64,000 bases of DNA. It comes from Veillonella caviae (GTDB taxonomy: Bacteria > Bacillota > Negativicutes > Veillonellales > Veillonellaceae). Numbering within the stretch: the stretch's first letter is position 1; the number at the start of each line of letters is the position of its first letter. Shown here one piece after another: positions 1-8,901 of the stretch. A program made the translations under genes and the position numbers. The notes beneath the pieces were generated by a model that did not search any database, was not told where the DNA came from, and worked only from the letters and a program-made list of their open reading frames with translations. Location of the stretch: contig NZ_RQUY01000002.1 in NCBI RefSeq assembly GCF_003992125.1, positions 1 to 64,000 on the forward strand, in the 5' to 3' direction.

Positions 1-24
1 CATTAAAAATACATTTATTCTTAT

Positions 25-53
25 TTGATATTTTATACATGCTGTGTTATGAT
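25..53 (+). promoter_or_regulatory. Sigma-70-type promoter of the cold-shock gene
   Basis: TTGATA at 25-30 and TATGAT at 48-53 are separated by exactly 17 bases, close to the vegetative consensus. The predicted transcript would carry a leader of about 48 bases, shorter than the long cold-box leaders of enteric cspA genes. Inferred from sequence match only. Confidence 0.6.
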
Positions 54-107
54 ACAAATATAGTGCAAGAGAGTAGATCATAAATATATTTTTAGGAGGA
101 TTTTATC

Positions 108-305
108 ATGTTAGGCAAAGTAAAATGGTTTAGTGCAGAAAAAGGTTATGGATTTATTGAAAGAGAAGATGGTAGTGATGTATTTGTACATTATTCTGCT
201 ATTCAAGATGAAGGTTTCAAATCCTTAACTGAAGGTCAACATGTTTCTTTTGACATTGTTGATGGCAATCGTGGCCCACAAGCTGCTAACGTTGTAAAAG
301 CGTAA
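108..305 (+). CDS. Cold-shock protein, CspA/CspB family
   Basis: A 65-residue single cold-shock domain, the usual length for bacterial Csp. The RNP1-like segment KGYGFIE and the RNP2-like segment VFVHYSAI are both present, and these aromatic residues stack on single-stranded RNA or DNA. The family melts RNA secondary structure and acts as a cytoplasmic RNA chaperone. The start is set by a strong AGGAGG-like site about 10 bases upstream. It is monocistronic, with its own promoter (25-53) and a hairpin terminator just downstream. Family assignment is certain; whether it responds to cold or to stationary phase cannot be told from sequence. Confidence 0.95.
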   Translation: MLGKVKWFSAEKGYGFIEREDGSDVFVHYSAIQDEGFKSLTEGQHVSFDIVDGNRGPQAANVVKA

Positions 306-334
306 GCATATACTGGGAAAATAATAAAAATACT

Positions 335-366
335 AAAACCCTGACATCGATTTTGTCAGGGTTTTT
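335..366 (+). terminator. Rho-independent terminator after the cold-shock gene
   Basis: Arms AACCCTGACA (337-346) and TGTCAGGGTT (354-363) pair perfectly around a 7-base loop and run into a T tract. An A tract precedes the hairpin. Confidence 0.9.
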
Positions 367-418
367 CTGATTTTAATGGTGTATCATACATAATCTTTCA
401 AAAAAATTTGAATAAAAA

Positions 419-446
419 AGAGGAGTTTTATAGGTGTATGTAGAAA
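419..446 (+). promoter_or_regulatory. Candidate sigma-H-type promoter of hpf
   Basis: AGAGGAGTT (419-427) resembles the sigma-H -35 pattern RNAGGAWWW, and GTAGAAA (440-446) resembles the -10 pattern RNNGAAT, each with one mismatch; the 12-base gap is within the expected 11-12. In Bacillus subtilis the orthologue yvyD is transcribed by sigma-H and sigma-B. A vegetative-like TATAAT lies at 450-455, but without a good -35 box. Confidence 0.35.
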
Positions 447-455
447 TACTATAAT

Positions 456-496
456 AACAACACAATAGGAAGGATACATATCCTATAGTAGTTGTT
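456..496 (+). other. Inverted repeat in the hpf 5' leader
   Basis: AACAAC (456-461) pairs with GTTGTT (491-496), and within it ATAGGA (465-470) pairs with TCCTAT (481-486). It lies 25 bases before the hpf start and has no T tract, so it is not a terminator. It may be a leader hairpin or an operator; the sequence does not decide. Confidence 0.35.
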
Positions 497-520
497 GATT
501 TTTAGAAAGGGTGTTGACAT

Positions 521-1054
521 ATGAAAGTACAAATCAGAGGTAAAAACATTGAAGTAACAGCTGCTCTTCGTGAATATGTAGAAAAAAGACTTAGCAAATT
601 GACTCGTTACTTTGATGATGAATTAAATGCACAAGCTGTACTATCTGTAGCGAAGGATAAAGCTACTATCGAGTTGACATGTTTCGTTGATAAAATCGTA
701 CTCCGCGGTGTTGAAACTAATGATGATATGTATGCAGCAATTGATTTGGTAGTAGATAAAATTGTACGCCAAATTCATAAGCATAAAACTCGTTTAGCTA
801 AACGATTTAAACGTCAAGATGCATTCCATCCAGATGTAGCTACTTTGGAAACACCTGTAGAAGAAGAACAGATAGAAGTTGTAAAACGGAAACATTTTGT
901 TGTACGCCCTATGGATGTAGAAGAGGCGATTTTACAAATGAATTTAATTGGTCATGATTTCTTTATGTTCTTCAATGCAGAAACAGAAACAATGAATGTT
1001 GTGTATCGCAGACACGATGGATTCTATGGTTTAATTGAACCAGAACTCCAATAG
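521..1054 (+). CDS. hpf: Ribosome hibernation-promoting factor, long form
   Basis: A 177-residue protein. The N-terminal ~100 residues match the S30AE/YfiA ribosome-binding domain (start MKVQIRGKNIEVTAALREYV), joined by an acidic linker to a C-terminal dimerisation domain containing VVRPMDVEEAILQMNLIGHDFF. This is the long HPF architecture of Firmicutes, which blocks the decoding centre and joins two 70S particles into 100S dimers in stationary phase or starvation. It lies directly upstream of secA, as in Bacillus subtilis (yvyD-secA-prfB), but has its own terminator. The upstream region carries a possible sigma-H promoter. Confidence 0.96.
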   Translation: MKVQIRGKNIEVTAALREYVEKRLSKLTRYFDDELNAQAVLSVAKDKATIELTCFVDKIVLRGVETNDDMYAAIDLVVDKIVRQIHKHKTRLAKRFKRQDAFHPDVATLETPVEEEQIEVVKRKHFVVRPMDVEEAILQMNLIGHDFFMFFNAETETMNVVYRRHDGFYGLIEPELQ

Positions 1055-1105
1055 ATGATATATCCTTTAAAGAGTTTACATGTGCTTAAAACTTCCTTTT
1101 AGATG

Positions 1106-1143
1106 CAACAAAAAAGATGCTCCTAGGAGCATCTTTTTTGTTG
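1106..1143 (+). terminator. Perfect 38-base palindromic terminator after hpf
   Basis: The two 19-base arms are exact complements (A-rich start, core GATGCTCC/GGAGCATC, T-rich end). Flanking A and T tracts would allow termination in either direction. Confidence 0.9.
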
Positions 1144-1172
1144 TTCAAATATTGTAAAAACCTTGTAATTCT

Positions 1173-1201
1173 TTGACTATTTTAGGCTTTTTCGCTATAA
1201 T
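1173..1201 (+). promoter_or_regulatory. Vegetative promoter of secA
   Basis: TTGACT (1173-1178) and TATAAT (1196-1201) are separated by 17 bases, one mismatch from consensus. It lies between the hpf terminator and secA, so secA has its own promoter. Confidence 0.8.
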
Positions 1202-1244
1202 AAAGTGATAATAATATAAGATTTCCCGTAGAGGAGTGATTTGT

Positions 1245-3680
1245 TTGTTCGGCTTTTTACAAAGTCTTTTAGGAAATAGCAGCGCAAAAGAAATTAAAAG
1301 AATGCGCAAAATTGTAGATCATATTAATGAATTAGAACCAGATTATGTTAAATTAAGTGACACAAACCTAGTGGCAAAAACAGATGAATTTAAACGTCGT
1401 TTAACTAAAGGCGAAACATTAGATGAAATCTTACCAGAAGCGTTTGCCGTGTGTCGTGAAGCATCTAAACGTGTACTTGGCATGCGTCATTTTGACGTAC
1501 AATTAATGGGAGGCATTTGTCTTCATAAAGGGTCTATTGCAGAAATGCGTACTGGTGAAGGTAAAACCCTAGTGGCTACTTTAGCTGTATATCTCAATGC
1601 ATTGTCTGGTAAAGGTGTTCACGTTGTTACTGTTAATGATTATTTAGCTACTCGTGATAGTGAACAAATGGGTAGATTGTATAACTTTTTAGGCTTGTCT
1701 ACAGGTCTTATCGTTGCAAATCTCGATTACAATGAGCGTAAAGCTGCATATGCTTCTGATGTTACATATGGCACTAATAATGAATTCGGTTTTGATTATC
1801 TTCGCGATAACATGGTATCCGATGTTTCTCAAATGGTACAACGTCCGTTGAACTATGCCATTGTCGATGAAGTGGATTCTATTTTGATTGATGAAGCTCG
1901 TACGCCATTGATTATTTCTGGCCCTGGTAATCGTTCTACAGACAATTACTATAAATTGGCTAAAATCGTACCGCAACTCAAAAAAGAAGAAGATTATACA
2001 ATTGATGAAAAACAAAAGACTATTGCCCCTACCGACTCAGGTATTGAAAAGGTAGAGAAAATGTTAGGTGTTGAAAATCTTTACGATGCTGAAAATATTG
2101 AACTTAACCATTTACTAGGTGCTTCTTTGCGCGCTCATGCTATGATGCATCGCGATACTGACTATGTAGTAAAAGACGGAGAAGTGGTTATCGTTGATGA
2201 ATTTACAGGTCGCTTAATGTTTGGTCGTCGTTATTCCGATGGTTTGCATCAAGCTATTGAAGCCAAGGAAGGTCTTAAGGTTGAACGTGAAAGTCAAACT
2301 TTGGCATCTATTACATTCCAAAATTATTTCCGTATGTATGAAAAATTGTCTGGTATGACAGGTACGGCTAAAACAGAAGAAAAAGAGTTCAACGATATTT
2401 ACGGTTTAGAAGTGATTCCTATTCCGCCGAATCGCCCGTTAGTTCGTGAGGATTTACCAGACCAAATCTTTAAAACTAAGGCTGCTAAATACCGTGCTGT
2501 AGTGCGTAATGCTGTGGAACGTCATAAATTAGGTCAACCTATTTTGATTGGTACTACTTCTATTACACAATCAGAAGAGTTGTCTGATATGCTGTTGCGT
2601 GCAGGTATCCCTCATAAAGTATTAAATGCGAAACATCATGAACAAGAAGCTGAAATCGTTGCTGATGCTGGTCAAATGGGCATGGTAACTATTGCAACTA
2701 ATATGGCTGGTCGTGGTACAGATATTACTTTAGGTGAAGGTGTGCCTGAGTTAGGTGGTCTTGCAATTTTGGGTACGGAACGCCATGAAAGCCGTCGTAT
2801 CGATAACCAATTGCGTGGTCGTGCAGGTCGTCAAGGTGATCCGGGGTCTTCTCAATTTTTCTTATCCTTAGAAGATGATTTAATGCGTATCTTTGGTGCC
2901 GATAATATTTCTGGTATTATGGATAAATTGGGGATGGAAGAAGATGAACCGATTGAACATTCTCTAATTACAAAATCTATTGAAAGAGCACAGAAAAAAG
3001 TAGAAGATCATAACTATAATATTCGTAAATATATTTTGGAATACGATGATGTTATGAATCAACAGCGTGAAGTGCTCTATGAACAACGCCGTCGTATTTT
3101 AGGCAATGAATCTTTACGAGACACTATTGATGAAATGATTGACCGTCTTGTTACTGATTCTGTTAATGCTTATGCAGATGAAAAATTATACCCAGAAGAA
3201 TGGGATTATGAAGGTTTATTCAAACATTTAAACCAATATTTCTTAACAGAAGAAGTGTTGTCTGCTCAAGACATGGAAGAATATAGTCGACAAGAATTAG
3301 ATGAGCATTTACACGAAATTGCTCATTCTGAATATCAAGACCGTGTAAATTTGCTTGGTGATGCTATGTTTAGCGAGCTTGAGAGAGCGATTATGTTGCG
3401 CGTTGTAGATAGCAAATGGATGGAACATTTGGATAATATGGACATGCTTCGTGAAGGTATTGGACTTCGTGCATATGGACAAAAAAATCCATTGGTGGAA
3501 TATAAATTTGAAGCCTATGATATGTTCCAACGCATGATTGATGCCATTCAAGATGAAACCATCATGGCATTATATAAAATCCGTGCACAATTGATTCAGG
3601 AAATTGAACAACCAGTTGATCACTTAGAAGGTGCACAACCCCATCATGAAGATGTGTTGGAGCCACAAAACATAGATTAA
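1245..3680 (+). CDS. secA: Preprotein translocase ATPase SecA
   Basis: The motor of the general secretion pathway, which pushes unfolded preproteins through SecYEG using ATP. Visible motifs are Walker A ([11 protein letters not shown]), the DEAD-type [19 protein letters not shown] segment and the helicase-II motif [10 protein letters not shown] with the arginine finger region [10 protein letters not shown] set the start at TTG 1245 ([10 protein letters not shown]), because GAGGAG at 1231-1236 is correctly spaced for it; the GTG at 1236 overlaps that ribosome site. At 811 residues it is slightly short: the C-terminal CxCx8HC zinc-binding tail of many SecA proteins is absent, and the protein ends in an acidic tail. 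Confidence 0.97.
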   Translation: MFGFLQSLLGNSSAKEIKRMRKIVDHINELEPDYVKLSDTNLVAKTDEFKRRLTKGETLDEILPEAFAVCREASKRVLGMRHFDVQLMGGICLHKGSIAEMRTGEGKTLVATLAVYLNALSGKGVHVVTVNDYLATRDSEQMGRLYNFLGLSTGLIVANLDYNERKAAYASDVTYGTNNEFGFDYLRDNMVSDVSQMVQRPLNYAIVDEVDSILIDEARTPLIISGPGNRSTDNYYKLAKIVPQLKKEEDYTIDEKQKTIAPTDSGIEKVEKMLGVENLYDAENIELNHLLGASLRAHAMMHRDTDYVVKDGEVVIVDEFTGRLMFGRRYSDGLHQAIEAKEGLKVERESQTLASITFQNYFRMYEKLSGMTGTAKTEEKEFNDIYGLEVIPIPPNRPLVREDLPDQIFKTKAAKYRAVVRNAVERHKLGQPILIGTTSITQSEELSDMLLRAGIPHKVLNAKHHEQEAEIVADAGQMGMVTIATNMAGRGTDITLGEGVPELGGLAILGTERHESRRIDNQLRGRAGRQGDPGSSQFFLSLEDDLMRIFGADNISGIMDKLGMEEDEPIEHSLITKSIERAQKKVEDHNYNIRKYILEYDDVMNQQREVLYEQRRRILGNESLRDTIDEMIDRLVTDSVNAYADEKLYPEEWDYEGLFKHLNQYFLTEEVLSAQDMEEYSRQELDEHLHEIAHSEYQDRVNLLGDAMFSELERAIMLRVVDSKWMEHLDNMDMLREGIGLRAYGQKNPLVEYKFEAYDMFQRMIDAIQDETIMALYKIRAQLIQEIEQPVDHLEGAQPHHEDVLEPQNID

Positions 3681-3689
3681 CATGTGTGA

Positions 3690-3736
3690 AATGGCACGTT
3701 GCTGATTGGGTTTTCCTTCTAGCAACGGCCATTTTT
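3690..3736 (+). terminator. Terminator after secA
   Basis: AATGGC (3690-3695) pairs with GCCATT (3728-3733), and CGTTGCT (3697-3703) with AGCAACG (3721-3727), with one bulged A and a 17-base loop. A short T run follows. Confidence 0.8.
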
Positions 3737-3920
3737 ACATTTTATTTTATTAATAGAGTCATACGGTAATATAGTAATGACACATAGTGATGATGCTAAT
3801 TAGAATATAATATTTAATCTAATTTATTCTATATTGTTGATGACATTATTTTGCTCTGGCAAATATGTCAAATAATATAATGTACATAAAGTTATAATTA
3901 ATAAAGGTGGTGAACATAAA

Positions 3921-5028
3921 TTGTTAGAAGATTTAAAACCGATAATTACAAATCTTGAAGAACGTATTTATGGAATGAGGGATTCACTTTAACATTGCTC
4001 AGAAAGAAGAGCGCATACTCACTCTTGATGTACAAATGAGCGATCCTACGTTTTGGGATAATCCTGATAAAGCCCGTGAAGTATCACAAGAGGCAACGCA
4101 ATTAAAAAATTCTGTGGATGGATATAAACAATTAGTATCTGATATTGATGATGCTACTGTTATGTTGGATATGGCCATCGAAGAAGAGGATACATCTATG
4201 GAAAGCGAAATTAAACAATTCGTTAATGGTATTCAAGAAGCCGTAGAAAAACAAGAGGTATTGCTCTTATTAGGTGGTGAATATGATGCTAATAATGCTA
4301 TCCTTACGTTTCATGCTGGTGCAGGCGGCACAGAAGCACAAGATTGGTGTTCTATGTTGATTCGCATGTATTTACGCTGGGCAGAAAAGACTGGATTTTC
4401 TATTGAGTTGATGGATGAACAACCTGGTGACGAAGCTGGTATTAAAAGCGCTACATTCCTCGTGAAAGGGGAACATGCTTTCGGGTATTTAAAATCTGAA
4501 AAAGGTGTTCATCGTCTTGTACGGATTTCTCCATTTGATGCTGCCGCCCGTCGTCATACGTCTTTTGCCGCTGTCGATGTTATGCCTGAAATAGATGATA
4601 CGGTGGAAATCAATATCGATATGAAAGATGTACAAGTGGATACATATCGCGCAAGTGGTGCCGGTGGTCAGCACATTAATAAAACAGATTCTGCGGTTCG
4701 TATGACTCATAAGCCGACAGGTATTGTTGTACAATGTCAATCTCAGCGCTCACAAATGCAAAATAGAGAACAAGCACTTCGCTTGTTGCGTGCTAAATTA
4801 TTTGAGTTGGAATTAGAAAAACAAGCAGAATTAAAGGAACAAATTGGTGGTACCTACCAAGCAATTGAATGGGGCAGTCAAATTCGGTCTTACGTATTCC
4901 ATCCATACAATATGGTCAAAGATCATCGTACATCTGTAGAAACAGGCAATGTACAATCTGTTATGGATGGCAATTTAGACCAATTTATCGAAGGATTCCT
5001 TAAGAAGGAAGCTAATTTAACTATATAA
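3921..5028 (+). CDS. prfB: Peptide chain release factor 2, expressed by +1 frameshift
   Basis: RF2 ends translation at UGA and UAA. Reading starts at TTG 3921 after GGTGGTGA and runs 23 codons (MLEDLKPIITNLEERIYGM...) to an in-frame TAA at 3990-3992. Skipping one base (T3990) after CTT 3987-3989 joins it to the long frame giving NIAQKEERILTLDVQMSDPTFWD, exactly the normal RF2 N-terminus. The GGQ catalytic loop is GAGGQHINKT, and the tripeptide region is in the expected place. The ATG at 4036 is therefore internal, not the start. It follows secA as in many Firmicutes, but after a terminator. Unusually, the recoding stop is UAA rather than UGA. Confidence 0.93.
3976..3993 (+). promoter_or_regulatory. 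prfB programmed +1 frameshift site, CUU UAA C
   Basis: The slippery codon CTT (3987-3989) is followed by stop TAA (3990-3992) and C. A Shine-Dalgarno-like GAGGG (3977-3981) sits upstream, with AGG in the same place as in the canonical AGG-GGG-TAT-CTT-TGA-C, but here reading AGG-GAT-TCA. Canonical sites use UGA, which only RF2 reads and which makes the loop autoregulatory. UAA is also read by RF1, so RF2 feedback should be weaker. Confidence 0.85.
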
Positions 5029-5037
5029 GGAGTTCCT

Positions 5038-5730
5038 ATGAAAAAGTTTTTCTTATTTATTCTATTCCTTATGATTATAGGAGTTGTAGGTGCACAATTT
5101 GCCCTACCTACCTATGTAGAATCTCAATTAGAATCAGAATTAAATAAGACATTACAGCCTACTAGTCAAACTGTATCTATCGACTCTACACCAGCCTTTA
5201 AATTGCTATATGGGCAAGCTGATGCTGTGTCGGGAACATTGGAAAATGTAAAATTGGGTAAACTAAATTTTGCTAGCTTTCACTATAAAGCTCAAGATGT
5301 TAAGATAAATCCAGTATCCCTCCTTGCAACATATGAAGTAGACGTATTAAGCATGGGTCCTGCGTCCTTAGAAGGTGTTGTGGTAGCCGATGATTTAAAA
5401 CAATTTTTCGTTGAAAATGTTAGTGGTTTACAAGATGCTAATGTACAACTAACTAATGAACGCGTTACTGTTTCTGGGGGTGTCAATTTATTAGGTGCGA
5501 TTCGTGGTCGCGGTAGTTTAGAAGGTAGATTGGAATTTAAAAATAATGCACTTGTTTTTTCACCGACAAGATTTACTATTAATGGAACGACTATTAGCGG
5601 ATTAACATCTCAATTTTTAGAACCTATCACGATTTACGATTTTAATAATTTCCCAGTACCTGTGAAAGTCGAATCTGTTGTGGTAGAAAATGGTGAAATT
5701 CATATCAAAATTAAGCCGGTACTGAATTAG
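5038..5730 (+). CDS. DUF2993 (LmeA-like) family exported protein
   Basis: A 230-residue protein with a short basic N-terminus and a hydrophobic segment at about residues 4-20, then a beta-rich extracytoplasmic domain matching the general pattern of DUF2993 (repeated VSGTLENVKLGKLNFASF- and VVENGEIHIKIKPVL-like strands). Actinobacterial LmeA of this family acts in lipomannan maturation and binds phospholipids; no such role is established here. It lies 9 bases after prfB and 12 bases before the DUF5693 gene, with a good ribosome site (AAGGAG), so it probably belongs to the envelope cluster that ends with csaB. Family assignment is from pattern recall. Confidence 0.7.
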   Translation: MKKFFLFILFLMIIGVVGAQFALPTYVESQLESELNKTLQPTSQTVSIDSTPAFKLLYGQADAVSGTLENVKLGKLNFASFHYKAQDVKINPVSLLATYEVDVLSMGPASLEGVVVADDLKQFFVENVSGLQDANVQLTNERVTVSGGVNLLGAIRGRGSLEGRLEFKNNALVFSPTRFTINGTTISGLTSQFLEPITIYDFNNFPVPVKVESVVVENGEIHIKIKPVLN

Positions 5731-5742
5731 AAAGGGATTATC

Positions 5743-7779
5743 GTGCATATTGCTAACAAAACTAAGCATTCTTTGGTTCTTGTTGTCTGTATTATCATAG
5801 GTCTACTATCAGCACTCTATTTAGTGGCAGAACGATATAATGTAGAAAAAGTACAGAACCATATTGAAAATATTATAGATTATGATGCAGTTTTAAGAGC
5901 CAACGCTTTTGAAAAACGAAGCCAACAAGAGGCTTTTGATGCACTTAAAGATGCAGGGATTACAGCATTTGCCATTTATGATCGCACCTTAGAAAAAGCA
6001 AATGACGCAGGTGAAATTAAACTATTACATTCTCAGGATATGGTGAATGTTCACGTTAATAGTGGTGTCATTAAACCTGGTGCCGTTTATGTAGCCACTG
6101 TTCCAGGTAAAGAGGGATATTACAAAGAAATTCGTGAAGATTTATACCATCGTATTAGTAAGGATAAAGTAAAAGAGTTAAATACTAGCATTGGTCCAGT
6201 ACTAGAATTACAAGGTGCTAGTGCTGAAAACTATGCGACGATGAATTTAGGAATTTCCAAAATTCAAGCTATGGAAGTGGCGAATTACGGATTTAATGTG
6301 ATTGTGAGACCCACAAATTATCGCAATGTTACATTGGATGATATCAAATTGCTTTTTAAACGGCTAGACGGTGTACCTCATGTAACAGGAATTATTTTTG
6401 CTGGGAAAGAAGTTGTAGGAGCGCCTAATTATCTTGATGAAACTTTAGAGGAAATGAACAAGCTTCACATTCCTTTAATTGGCATAGAAGCAGTTAATCA
6501 ATTGCAATATGAACCGCAATTAGGTTTCCTTGAAATGGCTACTAAAAAAGATTATAGTGTAGGTCGCGTGTATACCATCGCTAAAGATGAATTACGTAAG
6601 ATTGCACCAGAAGAAGCGGCACAACGGTTTTATATTAGCGATATTGAACGTAATATCCGATATAATTTATTTCCCATTTATGAAGTGGGGCAAAATAATG
6701 ACACTGTATTGCAAACTACCATTAATTATGTAAAATCTGCTACTACAAAGTTAGCAGCTAAAGGGTATGAATTTGGATCCGCCTCTATTTATCCAGCGTA
6801 TACGCCGAATCCATTGTTAGTTGTGTTAACTATGGTGGGTAGCATTGCTTTATTTGTATATGTGGGGCAAATGCTCGTATGCATGCGCAAGCATACACAA
6901 TTAGTTTTATTCTTTACATTAAGTTTAGTGTCTATTGTTGGGTTTATTCTCACTAGCGGTACTTTGATTGCTCAAGTGTGGGCTCTCTCTGCAGCTGTTA
7001 TGGCGCCAGTAGGGGCTATGATAATCTTGATGGAAGAGTGGCGTCGTTATGATGGAGCGCGTCCAGTAGGTGCATGGAAAGCTACAGCATTAGCAGTATT
7101 TTATTTGTTGTTTGGCGCATTGTTTGCTGCTATTGGTGGCATGTATATTGCAGCTCTTTTAGGGAATACTAAATTCTTTATGGAATTTGCTATTTTTAGA
7201 GGTGTTAAATTGACATTTGTATTGCCAATTATATTAGTAGCTATTGCATATTTACAACGTTTTCCATTGTGGAAAGGGCGCATGTTAAATTCCCCAGCAG
7301 AGGCGAAGAGATTTGTTGTAGAATTTTTAACTACTGATATAAAAATGTATGTGTTTTTTGTTGCTGCTGCCCTAGGTATAGTTGGATTTATTTTTGTAGG
7401 ACGTAGTGGTCATACGGCTGGTGTACCTGTACCAACATTTGAAATCATGTTGCGTCGTTTCTTAGAAAATACATTATATGCAAGACCTAGAGAAAAGGAA
7501 TTTCTCATTGGTCACCCTGCATTGATGTTGGCGATTTTTGCTTTTTTACGTAAATGGCCAATGGTAATCCATTTTGTATTGACATTAGGTGGTGTTATTG
7601 GTATTGCATCGATGGTAGAAACATTCTGTCATATTAGGACACCTGTGTTTATGTCTATTATGCGTGGTTATGATGGATTATTACTAGGCGCTGCAGTAGG
7701 TATTGTAACTATTATAGGTGTACGTATGTTGATTTATATTTCACAATGGTTTATGAATCGGGAGGTACGCCATGAGTAA
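5743..7779 (+). CDS. DUF5693-type polytopic membrane protein beside csaB
   Basis: A 678-residue protein. A membrane anchor at about residues 8-30 is followed by a ~320-residue extracytoplasmic region, then about ten membrane helices from residue ~360 to the end. It starts at GTG 5743 with AAAGGG upstream. Genes of this type sit directly before csaB in many Firmicutes, and here the two overlap by 8 bases, which implies translational coupling. No catalytic motif is recognisable. By context, it could take part in export or assembly of the cell-wall polymer that CsaB pyruvylates, but this is inference only. Confidence 0.7.
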   Translation: MHIANKTKHSLVLVVCIIIGLLSALYLVAERYNVEKVQNHIENIIDYDAVLRANAFEKRSQQEAFDALKDAGITAFAIYDRTLEKANDAGEIKLLHSQDMVNVHVNSGVIKPGAVYVATVPGKEGYYKEIREDLYHRISKDKVKELNTSIGPVLELQGASAENYATMNLGISKIQAMEVANYGFNVIVRPTNYRNVTLDDIKLLFKRLDGVPHVTGIIFAGKEVVGAPNYLDETLEEMNKLHIPLIGIEAVNQLQYEPQLGFLEMATKKDYSVGRVYTIAKDELRKIAPEEAAQRFYISDIERNIRYNLFPIYEVGQNNDTVLQTTINYVKSATTKLAAKGYEFGSASIYPAYTPNPLLVVLTMVGSIALFVYVGQMLVCMRKHTQLVLFFTLSLVSIVGFILTSGTLIAQVWALSAAVMAPVGAMIILMEEWRRYDGARPVGAWKATALAVFYLLFGALFAAIGGMYIAALLGNTKFFMEFAIFRGVKLTFVLPIILVAIAYLQRFPLWKGRMLNSPAEAKRFVVEFLTTDIKMYVFFVAAALGIVGFIFVGRSGHTAGVPVPTFEIMLRRFLENTLYARPREKEFLIGHPALMLAIFAFLRKWPMVIHFVLTLGGVIGIASMVETFCHIRTPVFMSIMRGYDGLLLGAAVGIVTIIGVRMLIYISQWFMNREVRHE

Positions 7780-8866
7780 TATCGTGATTTCTGGGTATTA
7801 CGGTTTTGGCAATGCTGGAGATGAGGCTATGCTTTGCGCTATCATCGATGCCATTCGCGATGTGGAGAGCACGGCACATATTACTGTTATCTCAGGCAAT
7901 CCTGCAGAAACGAGCAAAAAACATAATATCAAAGCTGTAGGAACCTTTGGTGCCTTTGGTATTTTAAAAGCTATAGCTAATTCAGATTTAGTTATTAGTG
8001 GTGGTGGTAGTTTATTGCAAGATGCTACCAGTATTCGCAATACCTATTATTATTTAAGTATTATGGGACTTGCTAAGTTGTTGGGAAAACCTGTAATGCT
8101 TTACTCTCAAGGTATTGGCCCTTTGTATCGAAAGTCTACACGTCGAGCTGTTAGTTTTATGCTGAAATATGTAGATGGCATTACTGTACGAGATAGTATT
8201 TCTAAAGATGAATTGCTATCTTTAGGCATTACTAATGTAGAAGTGACTGCTGATGCAGTACTAGCCATGCATAAAGCTGATGTATCTATAGGCGCTGAGA
8301 TTTTAGCTGGTTATCGATGTGATATGGCCTGTACTAATAGAAAACGTATTGGTATTGCTGTTCGTAGTTGGAAAGAAGATACTGCATATCGTCAAAGCTT
8401 AGCAGATGTGCTTAGTCAATTGAGCGAAGATGATAATGCGGATATTATTTTCATCCCTATGTCGCATCCTGATGATATGATAGAGGCCAAGGCGATTGCT
8501 AAGTTGATGCGCACAAAGTCAGTTGTGTTAGAAGGTTCTTTCACAACTGAAGAACAATTGTCCCTATCTGGTAACGTAGATGTGATGATTGGTATTCGTT
8601 TGCATGCACTAGTGTTCAGCTCATTAATGGGGAAACCTGTAATTGGTATATCTTATGATCCAAAGATTACAAGTTTTCTCCATATGATTGGGCAAGAACC
8701 TATAGGTACTATGAAAGAATTACATCCTGATGAACTGTATCAGCGTTGCCATGAACTGTTACATTCTACTGATTCCTATCAGAAATCATTTGATAATATA
8801 GAAAAATTGCGCATTCACTCCAAGCGTAATGCAGAATTTGCGTTATCTTTATTACAAAATCGTTAA
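7772..8866 (+). CDS. csaB: Polysaccharide pyruvyl transferase CsaB
   Basis: A 364-residue cytoplasmic enzyme. The N-terminal NIVISGYYGFGNAGDEAML motif, the central SGGGSLLQDATS motif and the GIRLHALVFSSLMGKPVIGISYDPK segment are typical of the CsaB/WcaK family, which transfers pyruvate from phosphoenolpyruvate to a wall polysaccharide sugar. In Gram-positive bacteria the ketal-pyruvate is the ligand for SLH domains. Negativicutes anchor their outer membrane by SLH-bearing OmpM porins, so this enzyme may make or modify that anchor; polyamine-decorated peptidoglycan is the other documented ligand. It overlaps the DUF5693 gene by 8 bases. Confidence 0.9.
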   Translation: MSNIVISGYYGFGNAGDEAMLCAIIDAIRDVESTAHITVISGNPAETSKKHNIKAVGTFGAFGILKAIANSDLVISGGGSLLQDATSIRNTYYYLSIMGLAKLLGKPVMLYSQGIGPLYRKSTRRAVSFMLKYVDGITVRDSISKDELLSLGITNVEVTADAVLAMHKADVSIGAEILAGYRCDMACTNRKRIGIAVRSWKEDTAYRQSLADVLSQLSEDDNADIIFIPMSHPDDMIEAKAIAKLMRTKSVVLEGSFTTEEQLSLSGNVDVMIGIRLHALVFSSLMGKPVIGISYDPKITSFLHMIGQEPIGTMKELHPDELYQRCHELLHSTDSYQKSFDNIEKLRIHSKRNAEFALSLLQNR

Positions 8867-8901
8867 TTACAAATGGATCGAATCCAGAAAGTGAGGTCTT
8901 T

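Noticed and set aside
1236-1244. GTG 1236 as the secA start
   Set aside because: It overlaps the GAGGAG ribosome site; TTG 1245 fits the family start.
3740-3920. Small gene or RNA in the secA-prfB gap
   Set aside because: The 180 bases are AT-rich with no sound frame or stable fold; a TATAAT at 3876-3881 has only a poor -35 at 19 bases.
3921-4035. prfB read as a gene broken by a stop, or starting at ATG 4036
   Set aside because: The two frames join at a slippery CTT with an upstream ribosome-like element, and the joined N-terminus matches RF2, so it is programmed recoding.
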